Shown: one piece after another, positions 52,034-61,493 of the stretch
Layout: each line of letters opens with the position of its first letter
How positions within the stretch are numbered: position 1 is the stretch's first letter
NCBI RefSeq assembly: GCF_036946495.1
Contig: NZ_JAQIIX010000002.1
Location: 1,240,001 to 1,304,000 of the forward strand
Length of the DNA stretch: 64,000 bases
From: Mycolicibacterium neoaurum
Lineage (GTDB): Bacteria > Actinomycetota > Actinomycetes > Mycobacteriales > Mycobacteriaceae
Direction of reading: 5' to 3'
Made by a program: the position numbers and the translations under genes
The notes under the pieces: model-generated
The model's input: only the letters and a program-made list of their open reading frames with translations
The model's database searches: none
Told to the model about the DNA's origin: nothing

Positions 52034-54122
52034 GCAGGATCTGCTCGGTGCCCCCGGCGATGCTCAGGCAGCGCGTGTTGAGGAAGTACCGGACATCGGG
52101 CGAGTCGACGATGCCGCCGCCATCCTGGAACTCCATCGCCGCCTCGGCCAACCCCTGCCGGTAGCGCACGCCGATCAGCTTGCGCACGCTCGACGGTGCC
52201 CCGGGATCGTTGCCGCCCAATGCCATCCGCGCAATGAGCTGATCCAACAGCGAGCCGACCTGCGCCAGGGTGATGAGGGCGCCCAAGCGATCGGCCTCGG
52301 CGCCGTCGAGCTCGCGGTCACCGATCACGGCGAGCAGATGCTCCATACCCTTGTCCAACGCCCCACCGGTGGCGATGGCGACGCGCTCGTTGGCCAGCGT
52401 CGTGCGGGCCAACGGCCAGCCGCCGTCCACCTCCCCGACCACGCAGTCGTCGGGAACGAACAGGTCGTCGAAGAAGACCTCGTTGAACAGCGCCTCGCCG
52501 GTGATCTCGCGTAGCGGCCGAATATCGATACCCGGTGAGCTCATCTCGACCAGGAAGTAAGTGATGCCCTTGTGTTTCGGAGCGTCCGGATTGGTACGGG
52601 CCAGGCAGATACCCCAGTTGGCGCGGTGCGCGTTGGAGGTCCACACCTTCTGTCCGGTCAGCGACCAACCGGTCACCCCGTCCTTCTCGGCCCGCACCGC
52701 TTTGGTACGCAGGGCCGCCAGATCCGACCCCGCGCCGGGCTCGGAGAACAGCTGGCACCAGAAGATGTCACCGTTGAGGGTGCCCGGGATGAACCGATCG
52801 ATCTGTTCGGGCGTACCGGCGGCAAGGATCGTCGGCGCGGCCCACCAACCGATCGAGATGTCCGGGCGCGCCACCTCGGCGGCCGCCAGTTCCTCATCGA
52901 TCACCAACTGTTCGGCCGGGGTCGCGTCCCGCCCATAGGGTGCCGGCCAATGCGGAGCCAGCAGCCCGGACTCGGCGAGTGCGCGGCCCCGTTGATCCTC
53001 GGGCAGCGCGGCGATCCGTGCGGCGGCCGCGGCGATCTCGGGACGGATGGCATCGGCGTCGGCGGTGTCGACATGCAGTTCGCGGCGCACCCCGGCGCGG
53101 GTCAGCTCCACGACGCGCCGCAACCAACGCGACCGGCCGCCGAGGAACTGTGCGTTGGCATATGCCCGACGCAGGTACAGGTGCGCATCATGCTCCCAGG
53201 TGATCCCGATCCCGCCGAGCACCTGGATGCAATCGCGTGCGTTCAGCTTCGCGGCGTCGATACCGATGGCTGCCGCCACCGCGGCGGCGATGGACAGCTG
53301 GTCGGCATCGTCACCGGCCGCGGCCGCGATCGCGTCGGCGGCCGCGACGGTGACCTGCTGGCTGCGCAGCAGCATCTCCGCGCACATGTGCTTGACGGCC
53401 TGGAAGCTGCCGATCGGCTTGCCGAACTGCTCGCGCACCTTGGCGTACTCGTTGGCGGTGTTGAGCAGCCAACGGGCCAAACCGGCCGTCTCGGCGGCCA
53501 GCACGGTGGCCATGAGATCGGTGACCCGCTGCGCCGACGCGCTCAGCTGCTGCGCCGGTGCCGACGTCAGGGTGACCCGGGCCAGCGGCCGGGAGAAGTC
53601 GGTGGCTTCGAGCGGGTCGATGGTGACGCCGTCGGAACTCGCGTCCACCAGGATCCAGTGGCTCCCGGCCGGCAGGATGAGCACCCCGCCCGGATCGGCA
53701 CCCAGCACGTAGGGCGCGGTCCCGGTGGCGGTACCGGAATCGACCGTGATGTCGGACGTCATGGCGATGCCCGCGCTGCGTTCCCCAGTGGCCAGCGCCT
53801 CCAAGACGGCCGGATCGTCGGCGACCAAGGTGGCCAGCGCGGTCCCCGCGACCGGTCCGGGGATCAGGCCGGCCGCCGCCTCGTCGATCATCGCGAGCAG
53901 ATCCGCCACGGTGCTGCCCGCCCCGCCGTACTCCTCGGGCACCGCGACACCGAATACCCCTAGTTCGGCGAAGCCCGCATACGGCGCCCGCCAGGCCTGC
54001 GGATCACCGAGTTCGACATTGCGGACCGCGGTGATGGAACCGGAGCTGGGAACCCAGTCTCTGACCAGCTCACGGGCCGCGGCCTCATCCGATGTATCGG
54101 TCGGGACGGACAGCACAGACAC
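51993..54122 (-). CDS. fadE34: FadE34 (ChsE3), double acyl-CoA dehydrogenase
   Basis: A 709-residue protein with two fused acyl-CoA dehydrogenase units, the single-chain answer to the FadE heterotetramers. In M. tuberculosis it desaturates the C5 (C24) side-chain CoA of the steroid. The first unit has REQFGKPIGSFQAVKHMCAEML and GGIGITWEHDAHLYLRRAYANAQFLG; the second has SEPGAGSDLAALRTKAV, NGQ-like TGQKVWTSNAHRANWG and NTRCLSIAGGTEQILLTLAGERLLGLP. The start at 54122 has a KstR box 42 bases upstream. The last 41 bases overlap the convergent TetR gene. Confidence 0.94.
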   Translation of the reverse strand: MSVLSVPTDTSDEAAARELVRDWVPSSGSITAVRNVELGDPQAWRAPYAGFAELGVFGVAVPEEYGGAGSTVADLLAMIDEAAAGLIPGPVAGTALATLVADDPAVLEALATGERSAGIAMTSDITVDSGTATGTAPYVLGADPGGVLILPAGSHWILVDASSDGVTIDPLEATDFSRPLARVTLTSAPAQQLSASAQRVTDLMATVLAAETAGLARWLLNTANEYAKVREQFGKPIGSFQAVKHMCAEMLLRSQQVTVAAADAIAAAAGDDADQLSIAAAVAAAIGIDAAKLNARDCIQVLGGIGITWEHDAHLYLRRAYANAQFLGGRSRWLRRVVELTRAGVRRELHVDTADADAIRPEIAAAAARIAALPEDQRGRALAESGLLAPHWPAPYGRDATPAEQLVIDEELAAAEVARPDISIGWWAAPTILAAGTPEQIDRFIPGTLNGDIFWCQLFSEPGAGSDLAALRTKAVRAEKDGVTGWSLTGQKVWTSNAHRANWGICLARTNPDAPKHKGITYFLVEMSSPGIDIRPLREITGEALFNEVFFDDLFVPDDCVVGEVDGGWPLARTTLANERVAIATGGALDKGMEHLLAVIGDRELDGAEADRLGALITLAQVGSLLDQLIARMALGGNDPGAPSSVRKLIGVRYRQGLAEAAMEFQDGGGIVDSPDVRYFLNTRCLSIAGGTEQILLTLAGERLLGLPR

Positions 54123-54163
54123 CGGCTACTCCTCGCATAGGGTGAGAAGGCCGCGCTTCCCAC

Positions 54164-54177
54164 TAGAACGTGTTCTA
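54164..54177. promoter_or_regulatory. KstR operator (fadE34/kstR intergenic)
   Basis: TAGAACGTGTTCTA is a perfect palindrome and a full match to TNNAACNNGTTNNA. It lies 42 bases before fadE34 and 140 bases before kstR and should repress fadE34 and give kstR autoregulation. Confidence 0.93.
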
Positions 54178-54316
54178 ATAGTGCCAGCGTCCCAGCGTCA
54201 AGTCGACTGCCGTCGCAGCAGGACACGCCGCTGTGATCTATGCCGGGGAGGTGGTGGATCCGCATGCCGCTTGCGTATCGTTTTCCCGGCACACGCACCA
54301 CGAAGGAGCCCGGCAG

Positions 54317-54979
54317 ATGTCATCGCCAGCACAACCCGGATCGGGTTCTGATTCACCTCGACAGGTGATGGCCGTGGCCGTGCTGTCCGAATCCGAACTC
54401 GGGTCCGAGGCCCAGCGGGAACGACGTAAGCGCATCCTGGATGCCACCTTGGCCATCGCCTCCAAGGGCGGTTACGAGGCGGTCCAGATGCGCGCGGTGG
54501 CCGAACGCGCCGATGTCGCGGTCGGCACCCTGTACCGCTACTTCCCGTCGAAGGTGCACCTGCTGGTGTCGGCCCTGGGCCGGGAGTTCGAACGCATCGA
54601 CGCCAAATCCGACCGGGCCACGCTCACCGGCGGAACACCCTACGAGCGGCTCAACGTGATGGTGGGCAGGCTGAACCGGTCCATGCAGCGCAACCCGCTG
54701 CTCACCGAGGCCATGACCCGCGCCTTCGTCTTCGCCGATGCCTCGGCCGCCGGTGAGGTCGATCATGTCGGCAAACTCATGGACTCGATGTTCGCCCGCG
54801 CGATGAGCGATGGAGAACCCACCGAGGACCAGTACCACATCGCCAGGGTCATCTCCGATGTCTGGCTGTCCAACCTGCTGGCCTGGTTGACCCGGCGCGC
54901 CTCGGCCACCGATGTCGCCAAACGCCTGGATCTCGCGGTGCGACTCCTGATCGGGGACGGCGAACAACCTAAGGTGTGA
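54317..54979 (+). CDS. kstR: TetR-family repressor KstR
   Basis: KstR controls the sterol uptake, side-chain and ring A/B genes, and 3-oxo-cholestenoyl-type CoA esters release it. The 220-residue protein has the helix-turn-helix (about 50-85, RRKRILDATLAIASKGGYEAVQM, then AVAERADVAVGTLYRYFPSK) and a helical ligand domain with NPLLTEAMTRAFVFADAS. ATG 54317 is supported by GAAGGAG 8 nt upstream; an internal ATG at 54368 would give the shorter 203-residue form. It lies 3 bases before the trehalose-phosphatase gene. Confidence 0.95.
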   Translation: MSSPAQPGSGSDSPRQVMAVAVLSESELGSEAQRERRKRILDATLAIASKGGYEAVQMRAVAERADVAVGTLYRYFPSKVHLLVSALGREFERIDAKSDRATLTGGTPYERLNVMVGRLNRSMQRNPLLTEAMTRAFVFADASAAGEVDHVGKLMDSMFARAMSDGEPTEDQYHIARVISDVWLSNLLAWLTRRASATDVAKRLDLAVRLLIGDGEQPKV

Positions 54980-54982
54980 GAG

Positions 54983-55735
54983 GTGTTCGACACCGGTCTG
55001 CGGCGGGCCCTCATCGAGGCCGCCGACACCCCCCGCCTGCTCGTCACCTCCGACTTCGACGGCACACTCGCGCCGATCGTGGCCGATCCCGCTGATGCCC
55101 GACCACTCCCCGAGGCGGCAACCGCACTCGAGGCGCTGGCGGCACTTCCCGGTACCGCCGCGGCCCTGATCTCCGGACGCGAACTCGCGGTGCTGAGGGA
55201 GCTGTCCGCCGCGTCACCCGCCGTGCATGCCGTCGGTAGCCATGGCGCCGAGTTCGACACCGGATTCGTCCACGATATCGACGCCGAACTGCTGGGCGAG
55301 ATCATCGCGACACTGCGCTCCATCGCAGAGAACCGCCCCGGAGTCGCAGTGGAGACCAAACCGGCCAGCGTCGCGCTGCACGTACGCAACGCATCCATCG
55401 CCGACGGCGAAGCGGCACTCGCGGCGGCCCACGAGGCGGCCGCGACGTGGGATGCGCACCTGACCGAGGGCAAGTCGGTCCTGGAGTTCGCGGTGGTGGT
55501 CACCGACAAGGGCGAGGCGCTCGACGTGCTGCGGGACCGTTGTGCCGCAACGGCTGTGGTGTTCCTCGGCGATGACGTCACCGACGAGAAGGCATTCCGG
55601 CGGATGCGCAAGGGGGATATCGGGGTCAAGGTAGGCCCAGGGGAAAGCCTGGCCGAATTCCGGGTCGACTCCCCCACCGACGTCGCCGCGGTGCTGGGAA
55701 TGCTCGCCGAGGAGCGCACCCGTCGGCTTGCCTGA
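54983..55735 (+). CDS. otsB: Trehalose-6-phosphate phosphatase (OtsB-like)
   Basis: A 250-residue HAD-superfamily phosphatase. It has the nucleophile motif SDFDGTLAPI (first Asp), ALISGRELAVL as motif II, and GDDVTDEKAFRRM as the motif IV acidic pair, all in the trehalose-phosphatase pattern. The frame starts at GTG 54983, 3 bases after the kstR stop, so it may share the kstR promoter. The short single-domain form lacks the long N-terminal extension of mycobacterial OtsB1/OtsB2, so an OtsB role is likely but unproven. Confidence 0.85.
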   Translation: MFDTGLRRALIEAADTPRLLVTSDFDGTLAPIVADPADARPLPEAATALEALAALPGTAAALISGRELAVLRELSAASPAVHAVGSHGAEFDTGFVHDIDAELLGEIIATLRSIAENRPGVAVETKPASVALHVRNASIADGEAALAAAHEAAATWDAHLTEGKSVLEFAVVVTDKGEALDVLRDRCAATAVVFLGDDVTDEKAFRRMRKGDIGVKVGPGESLAEFRVDSPTDVAAVLGMLAEERTRRLA

Positions 55736-55784
55736 TCAGCAATATCCTTTGCGCGATCGACGGACCACGGGCCAGCCTGGTGGT

Positions 55785-56441
55785 ATGACCAAAACACCGC
55801 ATTCCACACTGGTTTTCGACGAGTGGGACGAGCGCTACACCGCCTTCTTGGACCGGCTGCCCGCACGTCGACCCAACCCTGCCATCGTGGCCGAGACGGC
55901 CAGCCTCCCCGCCGGTACGGCTTTGGATATCGGTTGTGGACTCGGCGCCGATGCGGTGTATCTGGCGGGCAGGGGCTGGCAGGTGACCGCGCTGGACGTG
56001 TCGCGGGTGGCACTCGAACAGGCGGCCGCAGCCGCCGCCACGGCCGGCGTTCGGGTGAGCTGGGTGCGAAATCGACTGGAAGACATGGAGGTTCCTGCCG
56101 GCGGCTTCGATCTGGTGACAGCGCACTATCCCGCGCTGTTGCGCACACCGGACGGCGCGGCGGGAACGGCGTTGCTCTCGGCCGTGGCCCCAAGGGGAAC
56201 GCTGCTGGTGGTCCACCACGCCGATATCGATGTCGAGTTGGCCAAATCGCACGGGTTCGATCCGGCGATGTATCTGCTCCACGACGATGTCCGCGCACTG
56301 TTCGACGACCGGTGGGAGGTGCGAGTCGAGCGTGGCCGACGCCGGGAGGTTCCTGCCGGCGCGGATGGCCAGCACACCCATGACGACATCATCGTTGCGC
56401 GACTGCTCAGCCCGGAGGACCAGACGTCCGACCGCGGATGA
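55785..56441 (+). CDS. SAM-dependent methyltransferase
   Basis: A 218-residue class I methyltransferase with the SAM-binding motif ALDIGCGLGADAVYLAGRGW near residue 45, the ALDVSRVALEQA acidic loop and FDLVTAHYPAL as motif IV. Substrate unknown; the TehB/thiopurine-type overall pattern suggests a small molecule. ATG 55785 begins MTKTPHSTLVFDEWDERY; the frame from 55728 is less likely. Its last 35 bases overlap the convergent LacI gene. Confidence 0.87.
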   Translation: MTKTPHSTLVFDEWDERYTAFLDRLPARRPNPAIVAETASLPAGTALDIGCGLGADAVYLAGRGWQVTALDVSRVALEQAAAAAATAGVRVSWVRNRLEDMEVPAGGFDLVTAHYPALLRTPDGAAGTALLSAVAPRGTLLVVHHADIDVELAKSHGFDPAMYLLHDDVRALFDDRWEVRVERGRRREVPAGADGQHTHDDIIVARLLSPEDQTSDRG

Positions 56442-57507
56442 CCTCGGTGTCGAGCAGCTCGACGACCGGCAGACCGGAGCGCGGCGGATGATGCAGCAAT
56501 TCCCCGGCGCGGCGACCCTTCTCCATACCGGGCTGCGAGACCGTCGTCAGCCCACGGGCCAGCGCCTCGGGCACCCCATCGAAACCCGTCACCGTCAGCT
56601 GTCCCGGCACGAAGATTCCCCGCGCGCGCAGATGATCCATCGCCGAGAGGGCAAGCACGTCCGCGGTGCACATCAGCGCGGTGATGCGAGGGTTCGCAGC
56701 CAGCGCCACTTCGGCGGCCGCCCCGCCGGAGCCGGGAAGATGCTCGTAGCTCTCGACGACGGTGAGGCTCGCCGGATCCAGACCGGCAGCCGTCATCGCG
56801 TCGTACACGCCGTGCACGCGCTCGCACTGCACGTGGAAGTGCGGCGAATCCAGCCGTTCCGGGTCCGCGACCATCGGCGCGGTGGTCTCCAGCGGCCATT
56901 CCCGCCCCAGTCGCATTGTCAGCAGGCCGATCTCCCGGTGTCCCAGCCCGATCACATACTCGGCCAGTTGCCGCATCGCGGCGCGATCGTCGATGCCCAC
57001 CCGCGATGCGCCAGGGACGTCGATCGGCTGATCGACGATGACGATGGGCAGCTGACGCTGTAGCAACACCGGCAGATACGGATCGTCATCGGATGCCGAG
57101 TAGACCACGAACCCATCGACCCCGGCCGACAGCACCGCTGCGGTACCGTCCTCGACGCTGCGGTTGGGGCCGACCGCGATCAGCAGCAGGCCCTGGCCGG
57201 CCACCTCGCACGATTCGGCAAGCCCGGCAACGAAATCCAGCGCAGCCGGGTCACTGAACGAGTAGTTCAACGGCTCGGTGATCATCAGCCCCACCGCCCC
57301 GGCGCGCCGGGTGCGCAGCGACCGCGCCACCGGGTCGGGGCCCGGGTAGCCGAGTTCCTTGGCCGCGGCGAGCACCCGCTCACGCAGATCGGCCGATAAC
57401 TGGTCGGGCCGGTTGTAGGCGTTGGAGACGGTGGTGCGCGAGACATTGAGTTCGGCGGCCAGCGAAGCCAGCGTCGCCCGCCTCCGCGGACCCGGACTTC
57501 GGGACAT
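56407..57507 (-). CDS. LacI-family transcriptional regulator
   Basis: A 366-residue regulator with an N-terminal LacI helix-turn-helix (TLASLAAELNVSRTTVSNAYNRPDQLS) and a periplasmic-binding-protein-like effector domain. It corresponds in place to Rv3575c of H37Rv, the end of the steroid block. No sugar transport or catabolic gene is adjacent, so its targets are unknown. It starts at ATG 57507, with a 12-bp palindrome immediately upstream. Confidence 0.9.
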   Translation of the reverse strand: MSRSPGPRRRATLASLAAELNVSRTTVSNAYNRPDQLSADLRERVLAAAKELGYPGPDPVARSLRTRRAGAVGLMITEPLNYSFSDPAALDFVAGLAESCEVAGQGLLLIAVGPNRSVEDGTAAVLSAGVDGFVVYSASDDDPYLPVLLQRQLPIVIVDQPIDVPGASRVGIDDRAAMRQLAEYVIGLGHREIGLLTMRLGREWPLETTAPMVADPERLDSPHFHVQCERVHGVYDAMTAAGLDPASLTVVESYEHLPGSGGAAAEVALAANPRITALMCTADVLALSAMDHLRARGIFVPGQLTVTGFDGVPEALARGLTTVSQPGMEKGRRAGELLHHPPRSGLPVVELLDTEVIRGRTSGPPG

Positions 57508-57519
57508 GCCTCATGAGGC
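57508..57519. promoter_or_regulatory. Perfect 12-bp palindrome before the LacI gene
   Basis: GCCTCATGAGGC directly precedes the LacI ATG and includes its GAGG ribosome site on the minus strand. It could be an autoregulatory operator, but LacI sites usually have a central CG, not AT. Confidence 0.3.
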
Positions 57520-57571
57520 TAGCGGATGGTCCGCACCGTGACCGCCGAGAGATGCTCCACCGCGCCATCTG

Positions 57572-58429
57572 TCAACGGTGCGACGGTTCTCGGTTCGTTA
57601 TCCGGCTACCGGCCCAGACCACCAGCCAGACCAGACAGGCGATGGTCACGATAACGAAACTGGGCGGCAGGTTGAACACCGCCGAGACGCCGAGGCCGAG
57701 CCACACCGAGCTCAGGCTGATGCCCGTCGAGATCGCCATGGCCGCCAACGGCTGCGCCGTCAGCATGATCGCGGTGGCCGCCGGTGTCACGATGAGCGCG
57801 AAGAGCAACAGCGTGCCGACGGCCTGCACTGCCATCGTCACCGCAACCCCCAACAGCGCCATGAAGAGCACCGACAGCATCCGTACCGGCACCCCCTTCG
57901 CCTCGGCCACCTGTGGATTGACCGAGGCGAACAACAGCGGTCGGTAGATGACGACCACCGCCACGGCGATCGCGGCCAGCAGGGCGGCGAAGGTGAGCAG
58001 TTGCTCGTGGGTGATGGCCAGCAGATTGCCGAACAGCACATTGGTCAACGTCGAGGAGTTCTTGGTCGCCAGCGAGTTGAAGAACAACCCGAAGGCGGTG
58101 GCCAGTGCCAGCACGGTGCCGGTGGTCACCTCACGGTCCCCCGCGCGTTTACCCATCGCGCCGATGACCAGCGCTCCGCCGACACAGAAGACTCCGAGAC
58201 CAAGCCCCGCCGGAAGCCCGAGCAAGACGGCACCGGTGGCACCGGGCAAACCGATATGGGCCAGCGCGTGCGCGGCGAAGGCCGTATTGCGCACGATGAT
58301 GAAGTAGCCGATCAGGCCTGCGGCCAGTGCGACGAGGGTGCCACCGATCAACGCGTTGCGCATGAACGCCGAAGTCAGGATGTCCCACCAGTTCTGCTGA
58401 TAGCCCAGTGCGAGGACGCTCGTCGTCAC
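57572..58429 (-). CDS. znuB: Zinc/manganese ABC transporter permease ZnuB
   Basis: A 285-residue integral membrane protein with eight or nine hydrophobic helices, of the ABC-3 family that moves Zn or Mn. It includes FMRNALIGGTLVALAAGLIGYFIIVRNTAFAAHALAHIGLPGA, the conserved helix 2-3 segment. GTG 58429 overlaps the znuC stop (GTGA). Together with znuC and znuA it forms a complete importer; zinc is inferred from the His-rich binding protein and adjacent Zur-like boxes. Confidence 0.92.
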   Translation of the reverse strand: MTTSVLALGYQQNWWDILTSAFMRNALIGGTLVALAAGLIGYFIIVRNTAFAAHALAHIGLPGATGAVLLGLPAGLGLGVFCVGGALVIGAMGKRAGDREVTTGTVLALATAFGLFFNSLATKNSSTLTNVLFGNLLAITHEQLLTFAALLAAIAVAVVVIYRPLLFASVNPQVAEAKGVPVRMLSVLFMALLGVAVTMAVQAVGTLLLFALIVTPAATAIMLTAQPLAAMAISTGISLSSVWLGLGVSAVFNLPPSFVIVTIACLVWLVVWAGSRITNREPSHR

Positions 58430-59208
58430 TGCCCGCTCCGCATGTACATCCGGCCCTGCAGGGTGTTGGCCACCTGGATCCGGGTGCCGTACAGATGGGT
58501 CAGCAGGTCAGCGTCGATGACATCATCGATCGGGGCATGGTGAGCGTGCCCGTCGAGCAGGTAGATCGCACTGCTGAGCACCGAGAGCAGCGGGTTGAGG
58601 TCGTGCGCGACAACAAGAATCGTCACCGCGAAATCGGCGTTGAGCCGGGCCAGCAGGGCGACGATCTCATGCTGATTTCGCAGGTCGAGGGCGGCCAGCG
58701 GTTCATCGAGGATCAGCAATCGCGGGCGGGATACCAAGGCGTTGGCCAGCGCGATGCGTTGCCGCTGCCCTCCGGAGAGCTGTGACACCCGGCGGTCGGC
58801 GAAATCGTCGGCCTCCACGGCGGTCAGTGCTTCCTGTACGGCAGCCCGGTCCGCGCGCGTGGTGCGGTGTACACCCCAGCGCCTGCCGGTCAGGCCCAGC
58901 GTCACGGCGTCACGCGCCCGGATCGCCTCCCCGGCGCCTGCAACGTAATCCTGCGGTACATAACCGATCACGTCGTTGTTGACACCCGGCTTGGCGCCCA
59001 GCACGCGGATCGCGCCCGACGCCACGGGTAGCAACCCGAGGATCGCCGACAGCATGGTCGACTTGCCGGAGCCGTTGGGCCCGATGAGGGCGACGATGCC
59101 GCCGGCGGGGATGGCGAAGCTGCCCTCGGACCAGATGAGCCGGCCGCCGCGGACGACGCTCACATCATCGAACACGAGCGCGGGTTCGGACACCGCGGGT
59201 TCGAACAC
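58426..59208 (-). CDS. znuC: Zinc ABC transporter ATPase ZnuC
   Basis: A 260-residue ATP-binding subunit with Walker A GPNGSGKST, the signature QLSGGQRQR, Walker B LLILDEPLAALD and the switch His in LVVAHDLN. Start is GTG 59208, which shares a base with the znuA stop (TAGTG); a longer open frame to 59262 runs into znuA and is dropped. It couples on to znuB by a 4-nt overlap. Confidence 0.93.
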   Translation of the reverse strand: MFEPAVSEPALVFDDVSVVRGGRLIWSEGSFAIPAGGIVALIGPNGSGKSTMLSAILGLLPVASGAIRVLGAKPGVNNDVIGYVPQDYVAGAGEAIRARDAVTLGLTGRRWGVHRTTRADRAAVQEALTAVEADDFADRRVSQLSGGQRQRIALANALVSRPRLLILDEPLAALDLRNQHEIVALLARLNADFAVTILVVAHDLNPLLSVLSSAIYLLDGHAHHAPIDDVIDADLLTHLYGTRIQVANTLQGRMYMRSGQ

Positions 59209-60203
59209 TAGGTCGAGATGCCGAGAGCCTCGGCGAGGGCGGTGAGTTGGTTCACCTGCCAAGCCTCGAACGTCTCGGCGCCCGGCGCAATCGTTTCGGT
59301 GACATTCACCACCGGCACGCCGGCGGCCTCGGCGGCCGCACGGACCTGCTCGGGCACCGAACCCTCGGTCTGGGTGTTGTAGATCAGGACATCGACACCC
59401 CGGTCGCCGAGCAACCGGAGGAAGGCGTCGAGATCGGCCGGGGACGGATCGGTCTCGTTCGACGAGGCCACCTGATAGCCCTGCGGGGTGCGGTTCTGCA
59501 GTTCGAGAGCGGCAGCCATATCGTCGAAGAGGCTTTCGGTGGCCGCGTAAGTCTTCCCCGCGGCACCGTCCTTGATCTTGTCGATGAGGGAGCGGTAAGG
59601 CTGCATCGATTGGGTGAACTCGGTCTGCTTCCCGGCGAAGTAGTCACCGGCGGCCGGGGCCAGCTCGGTGAGTTTGGCGGTGACCGCTTCCGCGACATCG
59701 GTCACTGCGACGGGGCTGTACCAGGCGTGCGGATTGGTTCCGTCGGCATGGTCATGGCCCTCATGGCCGGGCTCTTCGTGGCCCGCACCCTCGTGATCGT
59801 GCCCCTCGTGCTCACCGCCGAGAATGTCGATCGCATTCACCACGGGCGCGTCGGGCGCCGTGCTCTGCGCGAGCTTGGTGGCCCATTCGTCGTAGTGCCC
59901 GCCGTTGACGACGACCAGTTGCGCGCCCTGGAAATCCGCGGCGTCCGAGGGCGCCGGTTCGAAGTCGTGCGGATCCACCGACGAGCCGGCCAGCACGGTG
60001 GTGACCTCGGCACAGGCGCCGCCGAGGGCCGAGACGATCTGCCCCCATTGATCGACGCTGACGACCACCCGAACCGGGGTGGTCGGGCAATCCGCGGTTG
60101 CCGCTTCAGATGCGACGGGGGTCTGGTCGCCGGAACCACAGGCGGCCAGAGCGAACGGGAGTGCCAGCGCGATGGCGGCAAGCATGCGGGGCGTGTGCGT
60201 CAC
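59208..60203 (-). CDS. znuA: Zinc-binding lipoprotein ZnuA
   Basis: The solute-binding protein of the zinc importer, about 331 residues. A lipoprotein signal ends in the lipobox LAAC (ALALPFALAACGSG). A His/Glu/Asp-rich loop (about 137-160, with EHEGHDHEG and GHEGHDHAD) is the hallmark of zinc, not manganese, binding proteins. Metal-site residues are in DPHDFEP and NPHAWYSP. GTG 60203 is chosen so that the Zur-like box stays upstream; 60227 would put it inside the gene, and ATG 60185 is possible. No Shine-Dalgarno is seen, so it may be leaderless. Confidence 0.9.
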   Translation of the reverse strand: MTHTPRMLAAIALALPFALAACGSGDQTPVASEAATADCPTTPVRVVVSVDQWGQIVSALGGACAEVTTVLAGSSVDPHDFEPAPSDAADFQGAQLVVVNGGHYDEWATKLAQSTAPDAPVVNAIDILGGEHEGHDHEGAGHEEPGHEGHDHADGTNPHAWYSPVAVTDVAEAVTAKLTELAPAAGDYFAGKQTEFTQSMQPYRSLIDKIKDGAAGKTYAATESLFDDMAAALELQNRTPQGYQVASSNETDPSPADLDAFLRLLGDRGVDVLIYNTQTEGSVPEQVRAAAEAAGVPVVNVTETIAPGAETFEAWQVNQLTALAEALGIST

Positions 60204-60211
60204 GGCGATAA

Positions 60212-60226
60212 CGATAACCGTTTGCA
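60212..60226. promoter_or_regulatory. Zur-like box before znuA
   Basis: CGATAACCGTTTGCA keeps the AA-N3-TT core spacing of a mycobacterial Zur box (recalled consensus TGAAAATCATTTTCA) but differs at several positions. It lies 9 bases before the znuA start, overlapping the predicted promoter. Confidence 0.45.
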
Positions 60227-60257
60227 TTAATCGCCGTCGAATCGGAGGATGTCTTAT

Positions 60258-60272
60258 TGGTAATCATTTTCA
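60258..60272. promoter_or_regulatory. Zur-like box before the COG0523 gene
   Basis: TGGTAATCATTTTCA matches the recalled mycobacterial Zur consensus TGAAAATCATTTTCA at 13 of 15 positions. It ends 12 bases before the GTPase ATG. Repression by zinc-loaded Zur fits a zinc-chaperone gene. Confidence 0.72.
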
Positions 60273-60284
60273 TTGAGGAGTGAC

Positions 60285-61421
<1,137 letters not shown>

Positions 61422-61446
61422 AAGCATTCACACTGATGACGCACAG

Positions 61447-61478
61447 GACGGCCCGGCGGAAATCTCCGCCGGGCCGTC
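61447..61478 (+). terminator. Hairpin terminator after the COG0523 gene
   Basis: GACGGCCCGGCGG (61447-61459) pairs perfectly with CCGCCGGGCCGTC (61466-61478) across a 6-nt loop, 26 bases past the stop. No U-tract, as is common in mycobacteria. It lies between convergent genes and may act in both directions. Confidence 0.85.
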
Positions 61479-61493
61479 TCGGTGCGCTCAGGA

